64,000 nucleotides of DNA from RYN-230 sp963813975 (GTDB lineage Bacteria; Actinomycetota; Actinomycetes; Streptosporangiales; Streptosporangiaceae). The stretch covers positions 434,001 through 498,000 of the forward strand of contig CAWFAP010000001.1 of NCBI GenBank assembly GCA_963813975.1, in the 5' to 3' direction. Shown one piece after another: positions 17,488-25,804 of the stretch. How positions within the stretch are numbered: position 1 is the first letter of the stretch; each line of letters begins with the position of its first letter. The position numbers and the translations under genes are program-made. The notes beneath the pieces are model-generated. The model searched no databases. It had not been told where the DNA came from and saw nothing but the letters and a program-made list of their open reading frames with translations.

Positions 17488-18294
17488 CTAGGCGGGGTCG
17501 GGGGGAAGGTACTCGGTGTTGCGGTCCACGGTCATATACATGTCCATGCCGACCGGGCGGCGCTGCTCCTCGGCTATCTGGCCGAGCAGCCCCGCGGCCC
17601 GGGCCAGCAGCGCGAAGCCGCGCAGCAGCGCGGGCGGAAGGCCCAGGTCGGCGAGCGCCGCCCCGCAGGTCCCCGCGCCGTTCAGCGGCAGGGTGCGGCC
17701 GAGTACCTGGGGGTGCACCCGGCCGATCGCCTCGAACAGCCGCAGGTGTGAACCGCGCAGTCCCTCTTCCTCGGCGATCCGCAGCAGCACCGGGGTGCGC
17801 GGGTCGGTGACCTTGTGCACGGGGTGGCCGAGGCCGGGGATGAATTTTCCCGTCGCCCGCGCCTTGGTGATCGCGCCGACCGCCAGCGCGTCCCACCCGG
17901 AGTCGTCGGTCGGGAGCGGCTGGCCGGCCTCGGCCAGCGCCGCCGACAGGAACTGGCCCGCGTCCTCGGTCACGCCCAGGAAGCGGGAACCGCCGCCGAG
18001 CAGGCCGGCCGCCAGCGCGCCCTGCACGGAATCGGGGGCGCTCAGGTAGGTGAGCCGGGCCGCCATCGCGGTCGGCGTGAACCCGTGATCGGCCAGCGCG
18101 ACCAGTACGGCCTCGAACACCCGGACCTGGGCCGCGGTCGGCCGCCGCTGGGTGACCAGCCACAGGGCCAGCTCGCCGAAGCCCACCTGGCCCATCAGGT
18201 CCTCGGCCAGGTCCTGGCCGAGCAGGGTGATGGTGGTCTCGCTGGAAGTGCCCAGCGAGGTGGGGAAGCGCGGGACCGGATCGGGCTGCGTCAT
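17488..18294 (-). CDS. citryl-CoA lyase-like (citrate synthase superfamily)
   Basis: This 268-residue protein has the short form of the citrate synthase fold used by citryl-CoA lyases. Diagnostic segments are KFIPGLGHPVHKVTDPR (the substrate-binding histidines of GxGHxxHK), GRTLPLNGAGTCGAALADLGLP, and ARAAGLLGQIAEEQRRP. It would split a CoA thioester of a hydroxy-polyacid into acetyl-CoA and an oxo-acid. Its ATG overlaps the stop of the CoA-transferase gene by four bases (ATGA), so activation and cleavage are likely consecutive steps. The true substrate is probably a ring-cleavage product rather than citrate; that is inference from the LigAB neighbours. Confidence 0.85.
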   Translation of the reverse strand: MTQPDPVPRFPTSLGTSSETTITLLGQDLAEDLMGQVGFGELALWLVTQRRPTAAQVRVFEAVLVALADHGFTPTAMAARLTYLSAPDSVQGALAAGLLGGGSRFLGVTEDAGQFLSAALAEAGQPLPTDDSGWDALAVGAITKARATGKFIPGLGHPVHKVTDPRTPVLLRIAEEEGLRGSHLRLFEAIGRVHPQVLGRTLPLNGAGTCGAALADLGLPPALLRGFALLARAAGLLGQIAEEQRRPVGMDMYMTVDRNTEYLPPDPA

Positions 18295-19583
18295 GCGGTG
18301 CCTTCCTCCTGCGTGCTGTCCTCCTGCGTGGTGGCGTCCGCCCCGGCCCGGTCCGGCGCGGCGTCGTCCCGGGCGGTGCTGTCCACCGGGGTTCCGTCCC
18401 GCGCCGTGTGATCTGGGCCGGCGAGCCAGGCCCGGACCTCTGCGCCGTGCTCGTCGAGCTTAGGCGGGGGGAGGTGGTAGCGCGGCGGGGTGCGGGAGAA
18501 CGTCAGCGGATGCCGGACGGTGCGCATGCTGTTGCCCGGCGGGCCGGCCACCACGACCGGGCCCAGGCCGACCTCGGCCGCGAACGCCACGCCCTCGTCC
18601 ACCGTGTTGATCGGCCCGCAGGGCACGCCCGCCGCGATCAGCACGTCGAACCATTCCTTGGCCGTCTTCGAGGCCAGCCGCTCGGCGAGCAGCGGCTTGA
18701 GCTGGTCCCGGTTCGCTGTCCGGCCCTCGTTGCGGGCGAACCTCGGGTCCCGGGCCAGTTCCGGGGCCCCGATCACCTGGCACAGCCGGGCGAACTGGGC
18801 GTCGTTCCCGGCGGTGACGATCAGTTCGCCGTCCCCGGTAGGCAGCGGCTCGTAGGGAAAGAGGCTGGGGTGCGCGTTGCCCATCCGGAACGGGACCACG
18901 CCGCCGGTCACCCAGGCGCTGGTCTGGTTGACCATCCCGGACAGCGCCGAGGACAGCAGGTTGGCCTCGACGTGCTGGCCTTGGCCGGTGGCGGCGCGGT
19001 CGTACAGCGCGGCCACGATGCCGATGGCGGTGTGCAGCCCGGCGATCACGTCGAACACCGAGATCCCGGCCCGGAACGGCGGGCCGGCGGGGTCGCCGGT
19101 CAGGCTCATCAGGCCGGACATGGCCTGGACCATGAGGTCGTAGCCCGGCAGGTCCTTGCCGCCGCCCGCGCCGAACCCGCTGATCGAGCCGTAGACGATG
19201 CCCGGGTTCGTGGCGCTAACCGACTCGTAGTCCAGCCCGTACCGGGCCAGCCCGCCGGGCTTGAAGTTCTGCACGAACACGTCCGCCCGGCGGGCCAGTT
19301 CCTGCGCGGCGGCCAGGCCGGCCTGGTCCTTCAGGTTCAGCGCGACCGAACGCTTGTTCCGGTTGATGGCCAGGAAGTAGGTGGACCGGCCGTCCTCGGT
19401 CACCGGCGGCATCCACTGCCGGGTGTCGTCCCCGCCCGGGCTCTCCACCTTGATCACGTCGGCGCCGAGATCGGCCAGCAGCATGGTGCAGTACGGGCCG
19501 GCCAGCACCCGGGAGAAGTCGGCGACCAACACCCCGGACAGCGGTCCGGCGGGCGCGTCAGGGGTCGGGTCTGGCTGGGTCAT
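18291..19583 (-). CDS. family III CoA transferase (CaiB/BaiF)
   Basis: This protein of about 430 residues has the interlocked CoA-transferase III fold. It begins LSGVLVADFSRVLAGPYCTMLLADLGADVIKVESPGGDDTR and contains NRNKRSVALNLK and the catalytic-Asp segment DLPGYDLMVQAMSG typical of the family. The start at 19583 gives MTQPDP, the same beginning as the next gene's product; 19658 is the outer alternative. It should move CoA from a donor onto a di- or tricarboxylate, supplying the substrate for the coupled lyase. It is the first gene of the operon that runs on to LigAB, and an IclR-type operator lies directly upstream at 19671-19695. Confidence 0.88.
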   Translation of the reverse strand: MTQPDPTPDAPAGPLSGVLVADFSRVLAGPYCTMLLADLGADVIKVESPGGDDTRQWMPPVTEDGRSTYFLAINRNKRSVALNLKDQAGLAAAQELARRADVFVQNFKPGGLARYGLDYESVSATNPGIVYGSISGFGAGGGKDLPGYDLMVQAMSGLMSLTGDPAGPPFRAGISVFDVIAGLHTAIGIVAALYDRAATGQGQHVEANLLSSALSGMVNQTSAWVTGGVVPFRMGNAHPSLFPYEPLPTGDGELIVTAGNDAQFARLCQVIGAPELARDPRFARNEGRTANRDQLKPLLAERLASKTAKEWFDVLIAAGVPCGPINTVDEGVAFAAEVGLGPVVVAGPPGNSMRTVRHPLTFSRTPPRYHLPPPKLDEHGAEVRAWLAGPDHTARDGTPVDSTARDDAAPDRAGADATTQEDSTQEEGTA

Positions 19584-19661
19584 CGGCGCTGGTTCCACTC
19601 CTGCCTGCTGATCGGGCCCGTCCCGGACGGTGCGTTCTCGTTCCTGATCGTCCGCCATCGG

Positions 19662-20543
19662 CTACCCAGATGTCCGCTGAGCGGACATTTGTCCGGCGAC
19701 CTGAAGTCTGCTGGCGGCCGGGCCGGCTGTCAAGGCGCCCGGCAGCGGCACGGTGACCTGCGGCGCTGACTGGTACCGTGCCCAGTCCGCGCTGATCGCA
19801 CCGGCCGCCGCCAGCAGCAGGGGCAGGAATTCGCCGGTGAGCGTCTGCACCGGGGTTTCCGCCGCGTGGACTGTCACGTTCAGCGCCGCGATCACCCGGC
19901 CGTCCCCGTCCCGCAGGGGCGCGGCCACCGAGCGGATGCCCGCCGCGAGCTGCTCGTCCGTGAGCGACCAGCCCCGGGCCCGCACCTCGCGCAGCTCCGC
20001 GGACCGCTCGGCGGGGCCGGGCTGCCAGCGGGCGGTGATCCCGGACCGGCTCGGCTCGGCCAGCACCTGCTCGGCCGCGTCCGGCGGCAGCGCGGCCAGC
20101 AGCACCTTGCCCAGCGAGGTGGGCATGGCCGGGAACCGGGTGCCAACCGTCACCGCCAGGGCGATGATCTTCGGGACCGCCACCCGGGCCACGTAGACGA
20201 TGTCCGGGCCGTCGAGCTGGGCGATGGACGACGACTCGTGCGTCCGGCCCACCAGGCACTCCATGTGCGGCCGCGCCACCTCCCACAGGCTGCGGGACAG
20301 CACGTAGGTCATGCCGAGATCGAGCACGCGGGGAGTGAGCTCGAAGCCCCCGCCGGCCGACCGCACGTAACCCAGTTGCTCCAGCGTGAGCAGCACCCGG
20401 CGGGCGGTGGGCCGGGCCAGCCCGGCCGCGCCGGCCACCGCGCTCAGCGACATGACCGGCTGATGCGGCTGGAAGGCGCGGATCACGTCGAGGCCGCGCG
20501 CGAGCGCCTCGATGAAATCGGGGCTGGCGTCACGGCGGGCCAT
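19662..20543 (-). CDS. IclR-family regulator (PcaR/PcaU/PobR-like)
   Basis: This 293-residue IclR regulator has an N-terminal winged helix (ALARGLDVIRAFQPHQPVMSLSAVAGAAGLARPTARRVLLTLEQLGYV) and a C-terminal ligand domain ending ALNVTVHAAETPVQTLTGEFLPLLLAAA. The wording resembles the PcaR/PcaU/PobR branch, which senses aromatic acids or their products. ATG 20543 is chosen for the AGGAG box just before it. It lies between the CoA-transferase operon and the divergent amidohydrolase. Inverted repeats of the same half-site lie in front of both units, so it most likely controls both and possibly itself. Confidence 0.88.
   Translation of the reverse strand: MARRDASPDFIEALARGLDVIRAFQPHQPVMSLSAVAGAAGLARPTARRVLLTLEQLGYVRSAGGGFELTPRVLDLGMTYVLSRSLWEVARPHMECLVGRTHESSSIAQLDGPDIVYVARVAVPKIIALAVTVGTRFPAMPTSLGKVLLAALPPDAAEQVLAEPSRSGITARWQPGPAERSAELREVRARGWSLTDEQLAAGIRSVAAPLRDGDGRVIAALNVTVHAAETPVQTLTGEFLPLLLAAAGAISADWARYQSAPQVTVPLPGALTAGPAASRLQVAGQMSAQRTSG
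19671..19695. promoter_or_regulatory. IclR-type operator: palindrome plus third half-site
   Basis: TGTCCGC-TGA-GCGGACA (19671-19687) is a perfect inverted repeat. It runs directly into TT and TGTCCG (19690-19695), so CGGACA-TT-TGTCCG (19682-19695) is also palindromic. Three half-sites in a row, two inverted and one direct, is the layout described for PcaU/PobR of the IclR family. It overlaps the 3' end of the IclR gene and lies just upstream of the CoA-transferase start. Confidence 0.7.
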
Positions 20544-20849
20544 GAGGACTCTCCTGTGCGGGCCGCGGCAGCGCCTGCGCCGGGCCCGGGGGTTGAGCGG
20601 CCGGGGTTGAGCCGCTGGTATTGAGCGGTGGGTGCGCCGGGAACGACTGTAGCGTGTCCCCGCCGGGCCGTCCGCATCGCGGACAGAAGCCAGGCCTGCC
20701 CATCCGCCGCGCCCGTAATCAGACCCTTGACATCGGTCCGTGAACCGGTCACGCTTCCGGACTAGCCCCTGTGGCCGTTGCGCGGACATCTGTCCGTGGT
20801 CTGCTCCCGATGCGCCGACAGCCTGCCCGCCTCAGAGTGGAGGTCCGCC
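20544..20849. promoter_or_regulatory. divergent control region of IclR gene and amidohydrolase
   Basis: This 306-base region between divergent starts holds GTCCGC-ATC-GCGGAC at 20670-20684 and CGGACA-TC-TGTCCG at 20783-20796, both built from the half-site seen at 19671-19695. A possible -35 TTGACA sits at 20727-20732 with CACGCT 17 bases later, reading toward the amidohydrolase; the -10 is weak. The 20783 site would then lie downstream of the transcription start, a place that suits repression. The rest shows nothing recognisable. Confidence 0.65.
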
Positions 20850-22310
20850 ATGACCCTGGTGCTCCGGAACGCGACGGTGCTGACCATGGACGACGCGCAC
20901 ACCGTGCACCACGGCGGCGACGTCCTCGTGGCCGGCGAGCGGATCGAGGCCGTGGGGCCGCACCTGGAAGTGCCCGAGGGCACCACCGAGATCGACGCGT
21001 CCGGCGGGATCGTGATGCCGGGCATGATCGACACGCACCGGCACATGTGGCAGACCGCGATGCGCGGGTACGGCGCGGACTGGACGCTGACCCAGTACTT
21101 CGTCTGGTACTACCTGCAGTGGGGCAAGACGTTCCGGCCGCAGGACATCTATGCGGGCAACCTGCTGTCCGGGCTGGAGGCCCTGGACGCGGGCGTCACC
21201 ACCACCGTCGACTGGTCGCACGGGCTGCAGACCGTGGACCACGCAGAGGCCGCCGTGTCGGCGCTCACCGAGGTTCCCGGGCGGTTCGTGCTGGCCTACG
21301 GCAACATCCAGCAGGGCCCGTGGGAGTGGTCGGCGGCACCGGAGTTCCGTGACTTCGTCAGCCGCCACTTCGGCACGGCCAACGACATGCTCGGCTTCCA
21401 GATGGCCTTCGACGTGACCGGCGACCCGGCGTTCCCGGAGAAGGCCGCGTTCGAGGTGGCCCGCGACCTGGGCGTGCCGGTCACCACGCACGCCGGAGTC
21501 TGGGGCGCGACCAACGACGACGGGATCCGGCTCATGCACGAGCACGGGTTCATGACCCCGTCCACCATCTACGTGCACGCGGCCACCCTGACCCGGGACT
21601 CCTACCACCGGATCGCCGCCACCGGCGGCACCGCGTCGGTGTCCACCGAGAGCGAGCAGAGCGCGGGCCAGGGTTACCCGCCGACCTGGCAGCTGCGCGA
21701 GCACGGCATCCCGGTGTCGCTGTCCATGGACACCAGCGTGTGGTGGAGCGGCGACCTGTTCTCGGCCATGCGGAGCACGCTGGGCGCGGACCGGTCCCGC
21801 GAGCACCTCGAAGCCCACGGCCGCCAGGAGACCGTGACCCACTGCCACCTGCGCGCCGAGGACGTGGTCAACTGGGCCACCCGGGGCGGGGCCAGGGCCC
21901 TCGGCCTGGATTCGGTGGTGGGCAGCCTGGAGCCCGGCAAGAAGGCCGACGTCGTGCTGATCAAGAACGACACCTCGCCGGTCATGTTCCCGGTGCTCAA
22001 CCCGTACGGGCACGTCGCCTTCCAGGCCCAGCGCGGCGACGTGCACACGGTGCTGGTGAACGGCCAGGTGGTCAAGTCCGGGCACCAGCTGGCCGGCGGC
22101 GGCCTGGCCCGGGCCCGCCAGGCGATCGAGGAGACCGTCGAGTACCTGCAGGGCCAGCTGGGACCCGAAGCGTGGGCCGAGGGCATGCACCCGGAGGTCC
22201 CGGAGACCAAGGTGCTCGACAACCCGTACACGTACACGAAATGGGACGCAGGCTCCGCGCAGTGGAAGGGCGGCGCGGGGCCGGACGCGCCCGGTGGCCA
22301 ACCCGCCTGA
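20850..22310 (+). CDS. amidohydrolase of the ATZ/TRZ-deaminase type
   Basis: This 486-residue amidohydrolase-superfamily protein has GMIDTHRHMW (the HxH metal pair) near residues 56-66, a middle HAGVWG, YVHAATLT, and the metal aspartate in SLSMDTSVWWSGD. STESEQSAGQGYPPTWQLREHGIP resembles the ATZ/TRZ and cytosine/hydroxyatrazine deaminase branch. It would hydrolyse an amine or amide on a ring or chain using one metal. ATG 20850 follows GTGGAGG. It is divergent from the IclR gene and shares its operators, so it is likely the entry or side step of the LigAB pathway, perhaps removing an amino group before ring cleavage. That substrate idea is inference. Confidence 0.85.
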   Translation: MTLVLRNATVLTMDDAHTVHHGGDVLVAGERIEAVGPHLEVPEGTTEIDASGGIVMPGMIDTHRHMWQTAMRGYGADWTLTQYFVWYYLQWGKTFRPQDIYAGNLLSGLEALDAGVTTTVDWSHGLQTVDHAEAAVSALTEVPGRFVLAYGNIQQGPWEWSAAPEFRDFVSRHFGTANDMLGFQMAFDVTGDPAFPEKAAFEVARDLGVPVTTHAGVWGATNDDGIRLMHEHGFMTPSTIYVHAATLTRDSYHRIAATGGTASVSTESEQSAGQGYPPTWQLREHGIPVSLSMDTSVWWSGDLFSAMRSTLGADRSREHLEAHGRQETVTHCHLRAEDVVNWATRGGARALGLDSVVGSLEPGKKADVVLIKNDTSPVMFPVLNPYGHVAFQAQRGDVHTVLVNGQVVKSGHQLAGGGLARARQAIEETVEYLQGQLGPEAWAEGMHPEVPETKVLDNPYTYTKWDAGSAQWKGGAGPDAPGGQPA

Positions 22311-22340
22311 CTGGCCGGGAGTGTTCCGTGAGGCTCTGAA
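22211..22340 (+). repeat. dispersed repeat, copy A (overlaps amidohydrolase 3' end)
   Basis: From about GTGCTCGACAACCCGTACAC to GAGGCTCTGAA this DNA recurs in degenerate form at 29897-30020 and 33693-33795, always in the same orientation. Counted by eye, 76 of 90 aligned bases match copy B between 22251 and 22340, including 30 bases past the stop codon. Copy A codes for the last residues of the amidohydrolase (YTYTKWDAG onward). Confidence 0.65.
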
Positions 22341-22412
22341 CTCCGACTTGGGGTGTGTGGCCGGCAGATGGCGCGGGTAGTGGCAGCGAAGGCGCGGATG
22401 CGCGCGGGAAGC

Positions 22413-22448
22413 GAGGCGCCCGCACGGCGCAATCCGCGCGGGCGCCTC
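22413..22448. terminator. bidirectional hairpin between convergent genes
   Basis: GAGGCGCCCGC at 22413-22423 pairs perfectly with GCGGGCGCCTC at 22438-22448 around a 14-base loop. It lies between the amidohydrolase (ending 22310) and the opposite-strand exporter (ending 22499). It is the likely end point of both transcripts. Confidence 0.7.
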
Positions 22449-22498
22449 ACCCAGTACCGGCAAGAGGTCCCTGCATATCGTTCAGGATCAGATGCGCG

Positions 22499-24043
22499 TC
22501 ACGATCGTGCTGCCGCGGCTTGCCGGGAGGGCTCGCGGGCGGGGATGTCCTCGGGGCGGGTCAGCGGGCCGCGGCGCAGCAGCGCGCCGCAGATGACGGC
22601 GCCGGCCGCGAAGATTCCGGCGCACCACCAGAACACCGTGGTGTAGCTGTGGATCGCCGCGAGCTGGGCCAGTCGCGGTGCTGGCCGCCCGTGCAGGTGG
22701 CCGGCCAGGTAGCTGGTGAAAGCGCCGGCCGCGATCGTGTTGAGCAGTGCGGTGCCGATCGCGCCGCCGAGTTGCTGCCCGGTTTGGGCGCTTGCCGAGG
22801 CTATCCCTGCGTCGCGCGGTGCCACGCCGAAGGTTCCCGTGTTGGCCGCGGCGGAGAATACGAGGCCACTGCCGAAACCGGTCACGACCAGCGGCCCGAG
22901 CAGCGCCGTCGCGTAGTGCGAGTGCACGCCGATCCTGGTCAGCCAGATCATGCCGGCCGCGTTGCACAGCAGGCCGAGGCCGATCAGCGGCTTGGGGCCC
23001 AGCCGCGGCATCAGCTTGATGTTGCCCACGTTGGCCATCACGCCGATGACCGCCACCATCGGCAGCAGGGCGATGCCCGACTTCACCGCCGAGTAACCCA
23101 GGTTCACCTGCATGTAGTAGATGAGGAACAGGAAGATGCCGAACAGGGCGGATCCGAAGATCAGCATGGTGAGATAGGCGCCGCCGCGGTTGCGGTCGAG
23201 GATGACCCGCGGCGGCAGCAGCGGCTGCGCGGCGAGCGGCTGCCAGGCGCCGAAAACGATCAGCAGCGCGGCTCCGGCGGCGAGAAAGCCCCACGTCGAG
23301 GGCGCGTGCCAGCTGTGCGCTGCGGCGTTGGAGAAGCCGTAGACCAAGCAGAACATCCCGCCCGACACCGCCACCACGCCCGGGACGTCCAGCCGGGCGC
23401 CCGGCGTCTTGGGCTGCCTGCCTAGCAGCAGCGCGCCCCCGCTGATCGCGACCGCGGCGAAGACCAGGTTGACGTACAGGCACCACCGCCACGACAGGTA
23501 GGAGGTCAGCGCGCCGCCGAGCAGCAGCCCCAGGCCCGAGCCGCTGGCCGCGACCGCGCCGTACACGCCGAACGCCTTGCCCCGTTCCTTCGGATCGGTG
23601 AACGTCGTAGCCAGCAGCGACAGGGCCGACGGGGCCAGCAGCGCGGCGAAGACCCCCTGGCAGGCGCGCGCCGTCACCAGCATCGTGAAGCTGCCTGCGG
23701 CGCCGCCGACGGCAGAGGCGGCCGCGAAGCCGGCCAGCCCGGTCAGGAAGGTCGCCTTGCGGCCGATCAGGTCGGCCAGCCGCCCGCCGAACAGAAGCAG
23801 GCTCCCGAACGACAGCGCGTACGCGGTCACGATCCACTGCCGGTCGGCATTCGTGAACCCCAGCGCGTGCTGCGCCGATGGCAGCGCGAGGTTCATCACG
23901 GTCGTGTCGAGGACGATCATGAGCACGGCGGTGCAGATGGTGGCGAGGGTCAGCCACCGCCGTGAGCCCGCATCGCGGGCGCTGACGACGTCACCGAGGC
24001 GCCTGGACGTCAATGGGCTGGTTTTCGCTTGGGCGGTTGACAT
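22499..24043 (-). CDS. DHA2-family exporter, likely ECF42 target
   Basis: This 514-residue MFS transporter of the EmrB/QacA type has about 14 helices. Helix 1 reads TLATICTAVLMIVLDTTVMNLALP (the DHA2 TVMNLALP motif), motif A is GGRLADLIGRKATFLTGL, and RACQGVFAALLAPSALSLL follows. ATG 24043 has GAGG upstream and fits the family's short N-terminus. A promoter motif TGTC-N19-CGTC on this strand (24117 to 24091) lies about 48 bases before the start and is shared with the divergent DGPF/sigma operon. Export of a toxic or signalling compound under control of that sigma factor is the likely role. Confidence 0.9.
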   Translation of the reverse strand: MSTAQAKTSPLTSRRLGDVVSARDAGSRRWLTLATICTAVLMIVLDTTVMNLALPSAQHALGFTNADRQWIVTAYALSFGSLLLFGGRLADLIGRKATFLTGLAGFAAASAVGGAAGSFTMLVTARACQGVFAALLAPSALSLLATTFTDPKERGKAFGVYGAVAASGSGLGLLLGGALTSYLSWRWCLYVNLVFAAVAISGGALLLGRQPKTPGARLDVPGVVAVSGGMFCLVYGFSNAAAHSWHAPSTWGFLAAGAALLIVFGAWQPLAAQPLLPPRVILDRNRGGAYLTMLIFGSALFGIFLFLIYYMQVNLGYSAVKSGIALLPMVAVIGVMANVGNIKLMPRLGPKPLIGLGLLCNAAGMIWLTRIGVHSHYATALLGPLVVTGFGSGLVFSAAANTGTFGVAPRDAGIASASAQTGQQLGGAIGTALLNTIAAGAFTSYLAGHLHGRPAPRLAQLAAIHSYTTVFWWCAGIFAAGAVICGALLRRGPLTRPEDIPAREPSRQAAAARS

Positions 24044-24090
24044 GTTTGGTTCCTCGGGATCGCCATGAAGGTTGTCGCTCATACCCTGGC

Positions 24091-24117
24091 GACGAACGAA
24101 CGGCCGCCCGGGGGACA
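24091..24117 (-). promoter_or_regulatory. ECF42-type promoter toward exporter
   Basis: On the minus strand TGTCCC, ten bases, then GTTCGTTCGTC runs from 24117 to 24091. Taking TGTC as -35 core and CGTC as -10 core the gap is 19 bases, the same as in the two sister sites and in the TGTCACA-N16-CGTC promoter known for ECF41. It points at the DHA2 exporter with a leader of about 40 bases. Confidence 0.75.
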
Positions 24118-24234
24118 GCCGCCTCAGGGCGGGCCGAGCCGCGTGGTCAGGAACCGCCGCCCGGGGGCGAGGTGCTGTGCGGGTGCCGGGTCGAGGACTA
24201 GCGGCTGGCCTGTCCTGGATTTGTGGGCCGGTAG

Positions 24235-24261
24235 TGTCCCGTGGGCTGCTGTTCGTTCGTC
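24235..24261 (+). promoter_or_regulatory. ECF42-type promoter toward DGPF-sigma operon
   Basis: TGTCCC at 24235-24240, ten bases, and GTTCGTTCGTC at 24251-24261 reproduce the motif at 24091-24117 and 25805-25831 in identical geometry. Transcription would start near 24268, about 28 bases before the DGPF gene. Because the operon encodes the sigma factor, this is best read as its autoregulated promoter. Confidence 0.8.
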
Positions 24262-24295
24262 GCACAGGTGAGAGCCACTGACTGCGGAGGTTGCG

Positions 24296-24637
24296 ATGCA
24301 GTACGCCCTGATGATTTACGCCGAGCCCGGCTACCTCGAGGCGCTGCCGGATGCGGAACGTGCGGCGGCCCGCGCCGATTATTCGGTGCTGGCCGATGAG
24401 CCCTGGTGCGTCGGCGGTGCGCAGTTGCAGCCGACCGAGACGGCGACCTGCGTACGGGTGGCCGGCGGCCGGACGCTGATGACCGACGGCCCGTTCGCGG
24501 ACACCAAGGAGGTGCTCGGCGGCTTCGCCCTGGTCGAGGCGGCCAACCTGGATGAGGCGATCGAGCTGGCGGCGCGCATCCCGGCTGCCCGGTACGGCGG
24601 CGTGGTGGAGGTCAGGCCGGTGGTGGCGGCGCACTGA
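24296..24637 (+). CDS. DGPF-domain (YCII-related) protein
   Basis: This 113-residue protein of the YCII/DGPF family begins MQYALMIYAEPG and carries the name-giving LMTDGPFADTKEVLGGFALVEAANLDEA at residues 62-89. DGPF proteins accompany ECF42 sigma factors in many actinobacteria and are thought to be small enzymes or binding proteins; their ligand is unknown. GGAGG at 24286-24290 supports the ATG. The sigma gene starts two bases after the stop, so the two genes are coupled. Confidence 0.9.
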   Translation: MQYALMIYAEPGYLEALPDAERAAARADYSVLADEPWCVGGAQLQPTETATCVRVAGGRTLMTDGPFADTKEVLGGFALVEAANLDEAIELAARIPAARYGGVVEVRPVVAAH

Positions 24638-24639
24638 GC

Positions 24640-25797
24640 GTGCTGGAGGAGGTCTTCCGAGACGAGTGGGGCCGGGTGCTGGCCTCGCTGGTCGGGTTCC
24701 TCGGTGACTTCGACAAGGCCGAGGAAGCCGCGCAGGAGGCGTTCGCGATCGCGGCGGAGCGCTGGCCCGCATCGGGCGTGCCGGCCAGCCCGGGTGCGTG
24801 GCTGGTGACGACGGCCCGCAACCGGGCGATCGACCGGATCCGCCGCGAGCGCACCCTGACCGAGAAGATCCGTTTGCTGCCGGCACCGGAGGCCGCCATG
24901 GACGAGTTCGGCGACACCGTGATCAAGGACGAGCGGCTCGAGCTGATCTTCACCTGCTGCCATCCGGCGCTGCCGCTGGACGGGCAGGTGGCGCTCACGC
25001 TGCGGGCCCTCGGCGGCCTGGAGACCGCCGAGATCGCCCGGGCGTTCCTGGTCTCCGAGGAGACCATGAAGCGGCGCCTGTCCCGCGCCAAGGCCAAGAT
25101 CAAGGCGACCGGGATCCCGTTCGCCGTTCCCGGCGCGCACCTGCTTCCAGACCGCCTCGATGCGGTGCTGGCCGTCATTTACCTGATCTACAACGAGGGC
25201 TACAGCGGCCGGGTCGATCTGGCCGCGGAAGCCATCCGCCTGGGGCGACTGCTCGCCACCCTCATGCCGGACGAGCCGGAGGCACACGGGTTGCTCGCGC
25301 TCATGATGATCCACCATGCCCGGCGGCGGGCCCGGTTCTGCGGCCAGGATCTCGTGCTGCTCGACGACCAGGAGCGGTCGCTGTGGGACATGCCCCAGAT
25401 CGCCGCGGGACGGGCGGTGCTCGACCGGGCGGTCACGCAGGGCGGGCGCGGCGCTTACGTCATCCAGGCGGCGATCGCAGCGCTGCAAACCGCCGAACCA
25501 ATCGACTGGCCGCAGGTCGCCGGGCTGTACCGGCGGCTGGCCGAGCTCACCGGCTCCCCGGTGGTCGAGCTCAACCGCGCCGTTGCCCTCGCCCAGGCCG
25601 GCGACCCCGCCGCGGCGCTGCGCGCCGTCGACCGCCTCGACCTGGACGGCTACCTCTACTTCCACTCCACCCGCGGCGAGCTGCTGCGGCGTCTCGGCCG
25701 CGACCCCGAGGCCCGGTCGGCGTACCGCCGGGCGCTGCAGCTGGCCACCTCGACCCCTGAGCGGCGGTTCTTGACCCGGCGGCTCGACCAGCTCTGA
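24640..25797 (+). CDS. ECF42-group RNA polymerase sigma factor
   Basis: This 385-residue ECF sigma factor has a long C-terminal extension (DUF6596/TPR-like) in place of an anti-sigma factor. Region 2 is VLASLVGFLGDFDKAEEAAQEAF with WLVTTARNRAIDRIRRER; region 4 is GQVALTLRALGGLETAEIARAFLVSEETMKRRLSRAKAKIK. The extension from about residue 170 includes IYLIYNEGYSG and RRLAELTGSPVVELNRAVALA, both ECF42 hallmarks. The GTG at 24640 follows the DGPF stop by two bases. The extension is thought to control activity within the protein. It likely drives its own operon, the divergent exporter and a third promoter at 25805. Confidence 0.92.
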   Translation: MLEEVFRDEWGRVLASLVGFLGDFDKAEEAAQEAFAIAAERWPASGVPASPGAWLVTTARNRAIDRIRRERTLTEKIRLLPAPEAAMDEFGDTVIKDERLELIFTCCHPALPLDGQVALTLRALGGLETAEIARAFLVSEETMKRRLSRAKAKIKATGIPFAVPGAHLLPDRLDAVLAVIYLIYNEGYSGRVDLAAEAIRLGRLLATLMPDEPEAHGLLALMMIHHARRRARFCGQDLVLLDDQERSLWDMPQIAAGRAVLDRAVTQGGRGAYVIQAAIAALQTAEPIDWPQVAGLYRRLAELTGSPVVELNRAVALAQAGDPAAALRAVDRLDLDGYLYFHSTRGELLRRLGRDPEARSAYRRALQLATSTPERRFLTRRLDQL

Positions 25798-25804
25798 CCC
25801 GGAC

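Noticed and set aside
20832..22463. 543-codon minus-strand frame over the amidohydrolase
   Set aside because: Antisense shadow in high-GC DNA; the plus strand has clear metal motifs and a ribosome site.
24296..25797. Possibility that the DGPF protein is an anti-sigma factor
   Set aside because: It is a soluble YCII-fold protein with no membrane or zinc anti-sigma motif; ECF42 factors carry their own control domain.
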